DNA from: Pyxicephalus adspersus
Taxonomy: Eukaryota; Chordata; Amphibia; Anura; Pyxicephalidae
NCBI RefSeq assembly: GCF_032062135.1
Contig: NC_092859.1
Span: forward strand, 129,678,562 to 129,742,561
Reading direction: 5' to 3'
DNA: 64,000 nucleotides
In this document: positions 11,248 through 23,880 of the stretch, one piece after another
How the letters are laid out: each line of letters opens with the position of its first letter
Position numbering within the stretch: the stretch's first letter is position 1
Position numbers and translations under genes: made by a program
Notes under the pieces: model-generated
What the model was told of the DNA's origin: nothing
Database searches by the model: none
The model's input: only the letters and a program-made list of their open reading frames with translations

Positions 11248-11857
11248 ATTTTTGTTAATGTCAAAAGAAGAAGCAGGTTACTGCATTGGGTACATGAGCT
11301 TTTTTGTGCAACCAAAGGCAGCAAGCCAAAAACTTTTCAGGGTTGTGTTCCACAATTATGACCCCCCCCCCCAATAATAGCTATGCTTTCACAGGAGGAC
11401 ATACAACGATTGGAGGTTCTTTGTACACCATCTGTGATTTTATAGCTAACTGACACCAAACTGGTGTTACAATGATAATCCAGCGAAAGTATTTCAATAT
11501 TTTTAAAGTTTTATCATGTTGTCTCATTTATACTTAATGTCTTGATAGTTATGTTTGCTGTAGTCAAATAAACCCTAAAGTCATAAACACTATTTGATTG
11601 GTTGAATGTTCTGTATTATTTGCAGATACTTTACAATAATTTGTTCTATTTACATTTCATTTACACATTATTGTGTATAATTACTGGCCTTTGTGAAAAA
11701 AAAAATCTTTCAAGAGTAGTTTTTACTTACTATATAAGCAAACAACTAAATAAATTAATGCAGTCTTCTACTCCTCTAAATGACTTTGTTAATCATAAAG
11801 CTCATCACAATCATAAAGCTTATCACATAGCAGATGGATCTAGGGGATTGATAGGGG
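11248..11857. other. No gene; C-run and AT-rich sequence
   Basis: An 11-C homopolymer lies at 11362-11372. Near 11805-11825 'cataaagct(c/t)atcaca' is repeated in tandem twice. No exon or known element was recognised. Confidence 0.5.
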
Positions 11858-12570
11858 TGTAAGGCCTGGTCCAACACCAGTACACGCCAGACACCAGTCC
11901 CCCAATCTAACACCATAGTCTTCGCCTATAGCAGGCCCCCACTCAGCCTCGGGAGACTAGTTGCACCTCTCAGCACATGGTTGCCCTTGGGACTTCCGTG
12001 CGCAAGGGATGGCTTCTAGGAAAGGGCTGGTAGAGAACCAGGAGCCCACAGATAAAGCAGTACAAAAACTACAAATCCAGGAGACTAGGCCAGAGGTCTT
12101 ACATCAGTCCACCAGATGAGGTAGTCGTTGGGGAAATACAAGGCAGAGTTGGGCTCAAAGGCAAAATGTCAGTCCAAGCTACATACAATCCAAGGGTCAG
12201 AAACAGGCAAAATCAGCAACATTAAATCAAACACAATCATACTCCAGCAGCAAGTCAGCCCTGTTTAACATTACAGGCACTGGGGAGTGGGAGCAGAAAG
12301 GCTATAAAGTCCCAGCAGCCAATGACAGGTGGATTGAGCCAGGGACTAATCTGTTCCTAAACTCACCCAGCTGTGCACAGCCTTATAGTGTGTGCTAGGG
12401 ATGCTGAGAAAGTACATCTTAGGCTGCATGCCTAAAGGGAATCAGGGGATGCTCCTATTTTCTTGTTCTCCTTGCTGCTGCAAGTGACACCAATGGACAG
12501 AATAAACAGGGAGTGATACTGTGGTGGTGCACAGCACAATATCGCTGGCCCGATAAGCGTCTCCTAACAT
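11858..12570. repeat. Family H LTR-like repeat, long copy
   Basis: It starts TGTAAGGCCTGGTCC and runs with small gaps parallel to 47071-47740. Shared blocks include 'ccccaatctaacaccatagt', 'gcctcgggagact', 'caggagcccacagata', 'gcagcaagtcagcc', 'ggctataaagtccc' and 'agctgtgcacagcct'. A TGT...ACA pair bounds ~676 bp (11858-12533), as in an LTR, but similarity to the other copy seems to run ~35 bp further and no target duplication was found. Solo LTR is therefore a possible but unproven class. Confidence 0.8.
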
Positions 12571-13866
12571 CACAATTTTAGGCTCTCCTTCTTGAAGCTT
12601 TTGCTTGATACTGAAGAGCCACTATCAGCATATTAGATGCACATGCAAGGTAGGCAATGTTTCTGTAGATATTTGTAGCCAGTAGAAATCAGCAGTTAGG
12701 TGGACATAGTATGATGTCTAAATAACAAAATTTGGCATCATAGCAGGCATTGAGACACTTACATCTGTTGTATTAATCTATTACATCATAACTTTGCTTA
12801 TCTAAATGATACCAAAAATCACATTAAGTCACAAGCAATTAGTGTCCTTGTGATGTGTAACTACAGGTCTTTATATTTGTTATAATCATATTTGTGATTG
12901 CAAGGATAATTGAAAAATATATTTGTTCTTCAATGTTTTCTATTTAATGCACATAACATTCTTTAAAAATGTTTCATAAAACTCCTACAGTATGTGCACT
13001 AAAAGCAGAGTGTCCTAAAGATTTCCAAAGCCAAGGACACTTCAGACATTAGTTACAACATAATTATAAAATTCTCTATTCCTATACAGGATCCTTTCCG
13101 CTAAGCTTCTGTTAATGGTTATTCTTCCATTACATCTGATTCTCATAGTATAAAGAAATACGTACCAATACCAGAGCATGTTTTTTTTATTATGTTCTTC
13201 TCTTTTGTATGTAAGTAAACAATCACATCTGTCAATTATATAATAGCTTTCTAACCCACAGTTATTTTTCCTTCACATTGTCTAATCTTGGAAAGTCTGC
13301 CATTATTAATCAATTTTACTATACAGAAACAAATCACATTGTTAAATGAAAAAATAATGAGTATCCAGATCATTTATTAGATACCCTGGGAAGTAAACAT
13401 CTTCAGGGAAAATAGTTTAACTTTGATGAAACACCTGTGTTCTTACAAATCAGGTGCCATATTTTGTGTATTTGTGAGTAAAGGTGCACATACACTAATA
13501 AAGGAAAGGAGCAAGGTAGTGGATATTAAAATATATTTTCAGAACTGGAACTAGATACTGACCAATGGGGTTGTTATAATTTAAAGAGAACAGAACATTT
13601 AAAGAGGAGAGAATATAGTAGATGATGGGTATGTTTTAGGTGTACAGTTTAGTATGTGCACCACATTATTATTACTTTTGTTTCTTATTAAAGAAGTGCT
13701 CTGTACTATACATTGACTGTAAGTCCAAGAAAAGTCACACGCTACTACTACTTACTGAAATTAAGGTTTCTCTATTGGAGTTAGACTATTAGAATACAAG
13801 TTATTTAGCCTGGTGGCTTTTGGAGGCTGGATAAAGTAGGTCAAAGAGAGAACAGGAGAGTCAGGA
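12571..13866. other. No gene or recognised repeat
   Basis: AT-rich sequence without an open frame longer than 60 codons, clear tandem array or repeat family shared with the rest of the window. Confidence 0.5.
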
Positions 13867-14378
13867 CTACAGGTAGTCCCCGAGTTAAGGACATCCGACA
13901 TATGGACAACCCCCTAGACACGAACGGGGCTTTCCTACTCACTCATGTGCAGGACAGAGGCTTGATGGGGGGGGGGGGGGGGGCAGTTTGCATGACTTTC
14001 AGAAGAAATCTTTTGCTAAACACAGCTAAGGTTGTGGGTGATCTTAGGAGAGGAGCTGATCTGTAACACCTTGTAACTCTTTAATGACCAAGACAAACTC
14101 TGCAGCTGTTTCCTTTTGCATATCAAAGCACAGCTTGCTTCAGAAGTTAATGAATGTCTAGGATCCATAAAGATTCTTTTTTTGCTTTGTTTGAGATTAA
14201 CTCACAGTGAGGTTTTTTTACAGTAGCTGACACTACGCTGCCTAATAATATGTTGAGACAAACATCTTTCCTAATTGCATTCATTTTTATAATGTACCTG
14301 TTCCGACTTACATACAAATTCAACGTAAGAACAAACCTACAGTCCCTATCTCGTATGTAACCAGGGGACTATCTGTAG
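13867..14378. mobile_element. Tigger/pogo-like non-autonomous DNA element (family I), 512 bp
   Basis: Inside flanking TA dinucleotides the ends read CAGGTAGTCCCC and GGGGACTATCTG, an inverted pair of the kind seen in TcMar-Tigger elements, which insert at TA. A second copy in the opposite orientation lies at 36221-37085 and shares long interior blocks such as 'tctgcagctgtttcc'. No transposase frame remains. A 17-G run lies inside it. Assignment to Tigger is from terminal sequence type and the TA target. Confidence 0.7.
13967..13983 (+). repeat. 17-nt G homopolymer
   Basis: Seventeen consecutive G residues lie within the Tigger-like element. The other copy (36221-37085) has lost the terminal part where this would lie, so its age cannot be compared. 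Such runs can form quadruplexes and are prone to sequencing and assembly length error. Confidence 0.95.
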
Positions 14379-14764
14379 TGTTATGATAAAAAAATATATA
14401 CCACTCATTTTAGCACAAGCAAATGCCATGATCATTATTTTTTTATTGCAGCCAAGAGGTGCTTGAGAAAGTCTACACAAATTGACCAAGATGTTTAGCT
14501 TTGTTTCATGATAGATTGGGGAAATTGATATAGTAAAGTTATAATAAAGAACTTTGATATAGCTTACACCATGTGGATCACCTATGCTCCTGAGTGCAGT
14601 TCACCTAGTCAAATACTTTCTGTCTCATTCTAGTGATATTCATGGTGTGGCCTTTTCTTATTCCAATAGATGGGCTCATTCCACTAGTCACATGTGTACA
14701 GATCACCTGAAGGTAGCTTTTTTCAAGCTATATTTTCTTGAGGACCCTAAAACAATTTTAATAA
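14379..14764. other. No gene or recognised repeat
   Basis: Short AT-rich spacer between the Tigger-like element and the purine-rich block. The 61-codon plus frame at 14584-14769 has no recognisable feature. Confidence 0.45.
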
Positions 14765-15215
14765 AATGAAATGATTAGGAAGGAAAAATAAAGATGAAGA
14801 GAAAATAGAATGACCAAAATGGGAAAAGTGGGAGAGATACTGGGAAGCAGAAGGTTGAGGGAAGACACAAGAAGAACAGGAGAGGAAGGGTAGGAAAGAT
14901 GAATGGAGTCAAGTTGGGGGAGAATATGATCAAAGTGGTTAGAGGGTAAAAGTGGGGTGAATGTGACCGTATGATGGAGGGAGCAAGGGAAGCAAAGTGA
15001 GGGGAAGATGTGGCCAAAACAGGTGGGGTAAGAGGAGTGGGGAGAGATGAAGGGAGCAAAAGAGATGGGGAATGAGTAAAAGAATGTGAGAGAGAGGAAA
15101 AAAAGAAGGATGAAAGAAACAAAAATAAATTGAGATGGACAATAAAGGCTAGAGTGGGGAGAGTGTATGACTTGAGAGATGGGGGTAAGGGACAGCTGAA
15201 GAAAGTTGGAGGTGG
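14765..15215 (+). repeat. Purine-rich (A/G) strand-asymmetric block, ~450 bp
   Basis: The plus strand is dominated by A and G, with scattered decayed GGGAGAGATGAAGGGAGCAA-like motifs, while C and T are rare. The bias leaves all three minus-strand frames open for long distances (up to 162 codons, rich in Ser, Leu, Phe and Pro), which are not proteins. A degenerate GA-rich minisatellite or microsatellite is the simplest origin. Confidence 0.8.
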
Positions 15216-17920
15216 AGACTTTCAACTTAAAAAAAGGTATTTGCACAAACAGAAGAATTCATTTATGGATGGCAAAATTCCCTCTGCTATTGCTCTGCTG
15301 TCCATCTTAATAATGAAAATAACAGAATCTTCTTTCCAAACACAATACGTGACATTGGCTACAACATTTTTACTTTTCTCTGCAAAGCTTTTCTCACCCA
15401 CATGATTTCCATATGTCAGCAACAACTGGATTAACATGGTGTGCATACAGCTTTTAGAACATAGTTGTTGAACTCTCTGTGAATCTATCCTGTCTTTCAG
15501 TCACCCAATTCAGCTTTTTGAAACATTACCATTCGTTTTCCTTCACGTCATGCAGGAAAGAGCTTTCGCTCAGGATATGCTAACTGTAGAGCTTTCTGGG
15601 AAGAAGGAGGTTTGTGAATGGCTACTCCTTTACTGAAGGCTGTCAGCACATTTGCTGCGTTGACTCCAAGTCCAATCCATATGTATCTGCTTCCTGAAAT
15701 TGATGGATACCCTGGGGACCTCTCATGGAACCCCGGTTATGAAACCCTGCCTTGAAGAATGAATAGGGCTGTGCCGTGGCACACATGTTCAGCAGAGCAC
15801 CCAACGGGGACATTTGAAGGACAGAAGCTGTGTGGGATGAAGTAGGGAAAAACAGATGACATCACAGGAATGGGGTAAAATGTATGTATTTTACCAGATG
15901 GACAGCTCTTGGAGGATGGAAGAATAATTATAGTAAAACTCTAACCAAAAGTAAATATGATGCCTGTTTTATTCTACTTTTTCTGAGCCCAGGTCATCCT
16001 GCTCCCATTCCAGCCTGTACTGGAGACCCTGAAAGGAGAAGCAGCACAATGATGAGTTCATTTGGTTGTCATTTTGTTTTCTACTATCAGCAGTGTTCCT
16101 GTTGCACATAGACAATGATGATTGACTGCTTGTACTGTTTCTTCCTCTAGCAATCCAGCCCTGCCATTCAGGGATTCGCAATAGGCTGCCACCAGGTCAA
16201 ATGAACGAAAGGTACTTACACTGCTTGCATTTAAAAAAAAAAAAAATTATTATTGATTAAAGAGCCTTCTATCTGTCTAGAGTTCAAACAGTTCATGGAC
16301 ACACATGCTTGGGGAATGTTCTAGTATGTTTCATTTAATAATCTTTTCACATTAGCCATGTATAGGGTTAAGTTTAAAAACTCTACAATCATCAATTTCC
16401 AAGTTAACTCATCACTACTTCTGACACAATTCACTGCAAAATGTTATCTTAAATGAATGTCATGCATTTAGGACAGCATCTTCAAAATGTACAGTTTTAT
16501 AGTTATATTATGGGTGCACATATTTTCTTGTTCATTAACTATATATAATAATGGTCTTTTTTTAGTAATAACTGTATATGAACTAGCTGCAACTAAACTA
16601 ATGGCCAGACATAAATTGATTAAAAAGATTAAGATACTTTATGTCCATTTCTATCAATTTATATGTAAATAGACTTGGTATGGGCAATGAAGACAGTAGT
16701 GAAATTGTATTCTATTAACAAGAGCAATTTAACTTGTCAGATTCATGAAGATGTCAGCATGACTGCACAGTGCACACCCAATTTTGAGAGAAGTACTTGA
16801 AGAGAAATTTCAATAGCAATTTACCATTGAACAATGCTGTGTAATTTAGTCAATGATTGAAAGAACATGTATATCACTCTTTCTATTGCCTACAACTTCA
16901 GCACAAGTCAGTAAATCCCTACTCTTCGGTGATAATGCAATTTAGGTGCAAGCAGGGGATTTAAAAGCAATTTGTGTTAGACAAACCAATTTATATAAGT
17001 TAATATAGATTGTCAAATACATCTATTCTTGAATTGAAGGTAATGACTTCTTGGGGTGATGGTGAGGCTGATGCTGGCTGGCAATGAACAACAAGCTCCA
17101 CAACAAAAGCTTAGCTTTACCCAGACATACATTTTGGATAATGCAGGTGGATGTTTTTAGGGTGTCCATAAAAGACATGTCATTGATTAAACAATTCTAA
17201 TAAAGTTTTGAAAAACTTGTATCCACAGTATTCTGTAGATACTGCTAAGGATATACATTGTGGAGAATGGCAATTATCCAGGTTGGAAGATCTTGTTCAG
17301 TTCCTGCTGTTTTGCCCTTTGTAAACTAGAAAATTTCTGCAACTGCCTCTTACCCTTTTCTGCACTATAGTGTGCTAATTATTAGATAACATTCGTATTA
17401 TGTTATAGTCTTGGATGCAATAAAGCCAGGTGTAGACTTTACAGAGTAACAATCTTGAGTTGGTATGGGTAAGCTTATGTCATAATCATGCACAACACAC
17501 TTGTTGCTTGTGGCACTGTGACCACTTTGTTCCACAAGAACACCATTCTTCCCAGCTGGCTATGATTAAACTTGCAGGTCTAAAATGATTTCTTTGGTCA
17601 TTGGATAGCCATTGATGATGTAACATCTCCATGTGCACAGGAGCTACATTGTCCCTGGCACCTGGCTCTATATATGGCCAGTTGCCATATATTACTTTGT
17701 TTTTGTCAGAGACACTGCCTCTTTAGCCAATAACCTCTGCCTCTTAGTTACTTTTTGTTTTTCCAGTTTAGTTCTGCTTTAATATAGAGCAAGGAATTTA
17801 TCAGTTACTGCTCTCACCAATCAATAATATACAAAGCCCCAAAATGTGTGATACTGAGAGGAAGCTGTTGTCATTTGTTTTTATAGCATTTACCTAATTT
17901 GAGCCCTACGATTTCAATAT
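15216..17920. other. No gene or recognised repeat
   Basis: Mixed sequence with somewhat higher GC at 15530-15880 and 17480-17700. A poly-A run lies near 16231-16247. Open frames on either strand are below 92 codons with no recognisable domain. 'AGTTTAGTTCTGCTTTAAT' at 17767-17785 resembles the inverse terminal box of the family-C elements, but no partner end was found. Confidence 0.45.
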
Positions 17921-18338
17921 TAGGGAGGAGCGAGCAAGTTTTTTAAACTCGATCTCGCTGCGAATTTGGACGTTCTCGCTTACCGAATTTTAAGCGAGAA
18001 CGGCCGGTGTAATTTTGCCGATCACGGTCGAATTATAAAAAAATATATTTTTTTTAAGTGTGCGATCTGTGGCACTAGAGGTTAATAACCCTCTAGTGTC
18101 GGGGGATTACACATCTTCTCAATGAATGCAGCCTGAGGCAGCTGCATTCATTGAGAATATCTCGGGGACTAGAGGTTAACTAACCTCTAGTTCCCCAGGG
18201 GTTCGCAAACAGGAGGATTCCCTGCAAATCCTCTTGTTAAAATTTCTTAGATGGTTTCCCGAAATCGGTTCATCCCGAAATTTTGAAAGTTTGAGGAAAT
18301 ATTTGCAAGAAGACCAGAGGTATTCTCTCTCCCCCCTA
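17921..18338. mobile_element. hAT-type MITE (family B), 418 bp
   Basis: It starts TAGGGAGGAGCGAGC and ends CTCTCTCCCCCCTA. Flanks TTCAATAT (17913-17920) and GTCAATAT (18339-18346) match at 7 of 8 positions, giving an 8-bp hAT-style duplication. The interior is a chain of hairpins: 15-bp perfect arms at 18117-18131 and 18142-18156 (TCTCAATGAATGCAG and complement), and two 'actagaggtta' palindromes around 18074-18098 and 18168-18193. It is the longest-stemmed of the three copies and encodes nothing. Confidence 0.9.
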
Positions 18339-18346
18339 GTCAATAT

Positions 18347-20821
18347 CATGTATAATTTTCTTGGGAGAAGAACAGTGTAGATCTCTTCAAGATTGAATTT
18401 AATTATTTCATTTTAAGATCATGCTCCAAAGCACTACATATATTTCAAGCCCAACTGAACTTTCAGTTTAAATAAGCTGCATACATTTCAAGTGCCTACA
18501 AACATTCAATGCTGGAAGTCATATAGTGTATAAAGTTGAAAAACTTCCCCATCAGCATACTGATAGCAGAGCAATATGTATTATTTGGAATATAGATTTA
18601 TTAGGGACTGGCTATAACCAAGTGTGTACGTGTCACCTAGGTTAGTGAGGGGCACCAGGGTTTATGACTAATATAAAGAATCCTAAGAAAGTTTGTTCCT
18701 AGAACGAGTGGTTTCTGTAGACCTTTAGGTGGGATTAAACCTCGTTTCCACATCTTACTTAGTAGCCTTAGTTTTTTACTAGGCTTAACTGTCCACTGTC
18801 AACTAACAGTGACTCCAAATCCCTTTATATTTGCAAGCAGGCTGGTGTTCAGTACTCTCTCTCTCTCTCTCACTTCTCTGTTATGACATCCCGATACTGC
18901 GTAGAAAGGCTCAATGCTGACCGAACACTAAAGGTAGTGCAGCCTGTTTGTTTTAAAGAACCAATGTGAATGTCTCTACCTTCTCTAGGTCTCTGACCAA
19001 AGTTTAGTTTATATGAAAAGTGATTTAGTTGAGCAGATGCCTTTATTTTTTTTACTGTACCAAGGCTTCCTGCAATAAACACTTTTGTTTGCTGCCTTGC
19101 TGGACAGTTCCTGTGTATCCCTGTTGAGCATGTCCTTAATATTTTTATATTCTAATCTATATGTCATGGCATAAAGTTAACTAAATTAAATATTAGTACC
19201 AAGCGGAAAACATTTTTATTGAAAAGAAACAAATTATCTTAAGGAAAAAGCAGCTGTTTAGGTCTGTGATATAAAAATAAAAATCCAACCAGAACACATC
19301 TTAGTATTCAAGAGAACGAAGCAATTCAATAGCCAAAAATAGTTGTAGAACAATTTAGCTCTGATATGAAAGGAAAACAAAGATTATGGATAATTGTCTT
19401 GAAAATTATTCCCAAAAGTAAAACTATGTTCGATTGGGTCCAGTAACGTAATTATTGTCATAATTTACATCCGCAATATATTTAGAAGAGGTTACTTTGA
19501 TCAGCTCCTATGTCAGAGCTGAATTTTAGGCAGAAACAAAACACCAATTAGTGTAGTTATTTTTTAAAAAAAGTTTATTGCAATTTTTTTGTACTGAATG
19601 ACCTTTATAAAACAGACAAGACCAAGACAAGCAATGGGAGGTAATCTGATGAGCTGCAGTATAGCTGTGAACATGCTTACCAAAAGATAGAACATGGTGG
19701 CATTTTTCTTTTAATCAGTAAGTTAGGGGTATAATCAGAGCCTGATGTAGTCTGAAGTGGAGGTCCCATACCAGGTTATGATGCCTAGTGGGGGTGATTA
19801 GATCACACATTTAATTAAACAAAATAAAAACCCTTTGGCAAGCAAACAGAACTTATTTTTTTAGTTTATGTATGTATTTTAAGCAGAACTAAAATTGTAA
19901 GTAAATAAAAATGCCAACAGGTATTGCATGTATTTATGGAGAAAGAGACTCTCTATTTCTCTTTTACTCCAAAATCTCCCCCCATACCTGGTAGCAGTTT
20001 TTTTATGAATTGTACACTGGCTGTTTCATATATACAGCTTGGTGTACAATTCTGGCCTTTGTAAGGTATATGCATACAAGCAACATCATTTCCTCCAAGA
20101 CAATAAATGCAACCAAAATTTCTACACCCAAAAGAAGACCATGAGAAGATGGAAACATTAGCAATGGAACAATAACTAGAATTTGGTCTTTATATATATA
20201 ATCAAAAGCTTTTTTTGGCCAGTTTAGTAAGCAGAGATGCACAGATATTTTTCTTGCTTGTAATTGAGAGAACAAAAACCCATATGGGGATCTTATTTTA
20301 GAATAACCTGTTCCTCTACCATGTTCCCCTGGGTGATGAATGAGTACTCTAGTTGAAAAATTTTAAATCAATAATGGTACAAGAAGAGAACATTCAAAAA
20401 AAAAAAAAAAAAAAACAAGAAGCAAGTATGTTTAACTAAGGGTTTGTTGTTCTTTAAATGGGTACTATATATCTGTATACTGCCACAGCATAGCTTGAGC
20501 CCACCTTTCCCGATACAGACTTTAGTTTTGCACTACTTGCTTTCCTAGAGTTCCACTTTAATGAGCAAATACTTAGAAATAAATCCTCTATTCTCATCAG
20601 AACTAGTAAAGTAGTTTCCAATAACTAGTTTCCATTCAACTGCTGTTTTTGTAATCACTGGAAATATTGGGATTTCAATCTACTTTTTGTCCTTTTGACA
20701 ATGGTCACCAGAATTAGAGGAGAAAAGGTTGTGGACACATAGACAGTAATGGAAATCTGACAAAAGTTTAATTCATTTCTTCCCAAATATAAACTAAAAA
20801 TAAGCATTGGCTAAGGATATA
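18347..20821. other. No gene; possible LTR-like patch
   Basis: From about 18600 to 19110 there is unclassified moderately GC-rich sequence with a (CT)n tract at 18855-18871 and an AATAAA near 19074 followed by 'cttttgtttgctgcc', an arrangement sometimes seen at LTR ends; no paired LTR or target duplication is visible. 19370-19560 is unique-looking. An A-run of about 18 lies at 20397-20415. Nothing coding is supported. Confidence 0.35.
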
Positions 20822-21258
20822 TTAATATTAAACTGTATTATAAAGAACTAACACATAATGTAGCACTGTACAATAAATAGGGGTTGCAAATGATAAAGGA
20901 GGAGGTGGACAGAACCCTGCCCAAAAAACCTTACAATCTAAGAGGCGGGAAAGAGTAGTACACAATATACTACTCTGAAGTGAAGTATGGGATAGGAGTG
21001 TGGGATGTTTTTTTTCACATTTGGAAAAGTAGAAGCAAGCCTCAAATGATGAGAAAGGGGGGTTCCAGAGAGTGGGAGTAGCTCTGGGGAAGTCTTGTAT
21101 CTGTGCATGTGACGAGGTTATGAGTGAGGAAGTCATTAGTAGTCCATTGGAGGAGAGGGTGGCTAGGGGTATTTTTGTGTATCAGGTTAGAAATGTAGAT
21201 AGGACAGGAGCTTTGGACAGATTTAAAGACAAAACACGGGAGGTCAAATTTGAAAAAA
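20822..21258 (-). mobile_element. 5'-truncated L2/CR1-type LINE 3' end
   Basis: On the minus strand it parallels 60860-61320 of the longer LINE: first the coding end with FVFKSVQSSCP against [11 protein letters not shown], then a frame-shifted segment with LITSSHAQIQDF against LITSSHTRMQDF, then 'agattgtaag', 'gggcagggttctgtcc', 'catttgcaacccctattta' and the tail 'acagtgctacattatgtg'. Everything upstream of the last ~20 residues of the main reverse-transcriptase frame is missing. The minus frames 20828-21136 and 21042-21263 are its broken pieces. Confidence 0.9.
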
Positions 21259-22275
21259 AGCAAAATAAAGTTTTTTTTCCTTGTTTTTCTTTGGCATAAC
21301 TGATTTCAGTGGTGAAGCAAACAGGAGAGGCATGGGAAGGTATAAAGAAAGAGAAATTGTATCTTGAGGGCAGGAAATGCAATATCAGTAATCATATTGT
21401 TTTCACGCAATTATTTTGGTGTTAGCAAATGTAAATTGCAGTTGTTATTTTAATAGCTTTGCCACCTCAGTAATAGTATCGCTGCCTGTTGATGTTACAA
21501 ACCTTGAAAAAGTCCACATAAATTCAGTATCAGAAAGGTTGAATGAGCTCTTTATTAAGTGCTAGATTCCAAAGCTTTGTATGTATAAATATATTCTACT
21601 TCTGAATACTAAGATATGACCATCAATATGCATTCAGAGGGTTCTTTTGGTTTGTGTAACTATTTTGTCATTTGGTTTAGCCTCTAGCTCAGTAGGTTTA
21701 TTGATTTCTACTTTTGAATTACCTTGTTTAACAGCTTGTGAACCTTTGTGTTATGTATGTTTAAAAAAAACTTTCACCGAGATACACAAGTTGTACGTAG
21801 CAGTCGCTCTATTTCTTCCTGCTATTTGTGAATGTCAGCATGTCAAACAATACTTGCAGAGTACTACAACAATAGTAGGAGGTCACATTTTTAGTTCTTG
21901 GTCAGCGTTTATATAAACTTCATAAGTAATGTTGTTACTTTGTATTTACTCTGTTTCATGTATGTGAAGATCAAATGGGTGACCTTTAATCTTTTAAAGG
22001 TAAATCAGACTTCATAGATGAATCTGTCAGGTGCAGGAACAAGTAGCAATGGCTATTAATCCATGTTTCCATATGCTGCTTTGCACACAAAAAGAGGGGT
22101 GAGGGAAAGAAGGAGGATCAGTTGTTCTTCTTTTACAGATATCCAATTGGTGTGGAGGCACCAAAGACATCAAAATTTTACAGAGTAGCCCTGAAATCAC
22201 ATGTCCAATAGCCTCCATGTTACCACTCTTGCAGTTCCTCTATTTACATCCCCAACTTTGCATCTCGACAAACTG
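21259..22275. other. No gene or recognised repeat
   Basis: AT-rich sequence. The 89-codon plus frame at 21647-21916 is Cys- and Leu-rich with no domain I can name. No shared repeat identified. Confidence 0.45.
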
Positions 22276-22494
22276 GTTCTGATTTAATAAAGTTCTCCAA
22301 GACTGGAGAGGATACTATTTCATCAGTGAACCTGGGTGATCCAAAAAAACTTGAATATACCTGGTCCAGGATTGATAACATTTGCTACCAAATAAATCAC
22401 TTTAAGAAATATATTCCAGGTTGTTTGGATCACCCCGTTTCACCACTGAAAGTGTATCCATTCCAGCCTTGGAGAGCTTCAATAAATCAGGCCC
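22276..22494. mobile_element. Palindromic MITE family A, near-complete copy
   Basis: Ends TTCTGATTTAATAAAG and AATAAATCAGGCCC are inverted, and the two halves mirror each other through 'ctggagaggata', 'catcagtgaacctggg' and 'ggtgatcc' versus 'ggatcacc', 'tttcaccactgaaa' and 'tatccattccag'. The length is ~219 bp. It encodes nothing. Superfamily is not assigned because no reliable target duplication could be read. Confidence 0.85.
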
Positions 22495-23880
22495 ACTGTG
22501 TGCAACTGGAGAGGAATAGAGAGTATGTCCTGCAGCCAATGAGCAGATTTTTCATGGTCATGATCCTTTTCTACTATTCGCTGCTAGTCCTCTGTAGTTC
22601 TAGGCACAGGTAGCTGGATCTTCAATTTGATACTTGCAACTTACTCTGTACAATATTCTGCCTGCTTGACTTCTTGGATACTGACCCTGGCTTGACTCTC
22701 TTGCTCTTTGCCTTGTTTTGCTTTTTACTAATATGGGTGATTGGCATGTTCCTTCTGCAATAAAATGCCATGTTGGATTTAAATATACCCCAGGTGCTGT
22801 TGCATTGTATGTCAACCCTGCAGTGAAGGCTTTGTCTTGGTTTCTATTAGTGTAGATTACGTAGACATTAATATTAATTAAATATGTATCCTAGCCCACT
22901 GTAAATTATTTCATGATTCACATCATTTAAAAGTAAAATTCTTTCTATAAATATTGTGCATTAAATTGTTGCTGTCAAAAACACCTACAAAACCACATCA
23001 ATTAGTCCTGGCTTGTAGGCGTTGACTCATTTGTGATGAGATGTATAAACATATGCTAGGATTATGCAGTTTAGTCTTTCTATACCCAGAACAATATTTA
23101 GATCATTAAATTTCTAAAAAAAACTCATGATCTGCAGTATCATACTAATGGTTCTCGTGAAATGAAGGCATCTCTGCAAGTCTTTTAAATTATGAATTTT
23201 ACTAAGTCTTAAATTAATATTGCTCGGACACCTTCCATCTTGCCACTAACATTTCCACATTCAGGTCCCCATACAATCAAAAAATTCCAGCTGTAAAAAA
23301 GTTTTTATTATAAATCATTGTTTGGGCGGATGAAAAACAGGATTGTCTTCTTCTTTATCATAAAAAGTTTGTGCATTTATTCAAAAATCTTCATAAAAAG
23401 TTACAACAACAGTTCAATAAGGACACATGAGTATAAATATGTGTGTGTGTGGTGATGCCCGATGGATGTGACATCCCACAATATAGTTACAGTGCAATAT
23501 ATATTATTCCATACATTAAAATATGGTCATACATACAGAAATAGGGAACGAAAACAATATGCTAATACAACTCATGCATATTTGCTCCAGCCTTCTGGTC
23601 AGTCCTAAACTCCAAAATAACATCAACTTTGTCAAATAAGATAAATATATGACATATGTTCTGCCCTTCACTTCACGTCCAGTTACGTACATGAGCATGA
23701 CATTGTTTAAAATTATGGGTTTCTAACATCAGCCAAACACAAATATTAGACATGGTATTAGTTTCCCATGATTAAAGATCTTATGATCACAACAGTCAAA
23801 TATAGGGATTGCATGTATGCTGAGTTTTTGTTTTGCTAACAAACCTATCTGTCTGGAAATACCACTGCAAGTAAAGCAAG
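22495..23880. other. No gene; possible retroelement UTR patch
   Basis: 22498-22825 contains 'ctgcctgcttgacttc', 'ctctttgcc' and an AATAAA at about 22760, a composition like that in 48361-48895 (family H), but alignment is too weak to call. A short (TG)n lies at 23442-23452. The rest is AT-rich and featureless. Confidence 0.35.

Noticed and set aside
14758..15246. 162-codon minus-strand frame with apparent hydrophobic segments
   Set aside because: All three minus frames are open because the plus strand is nearly all purine; low-complexity Ser/Leu/Phe/Pro content.
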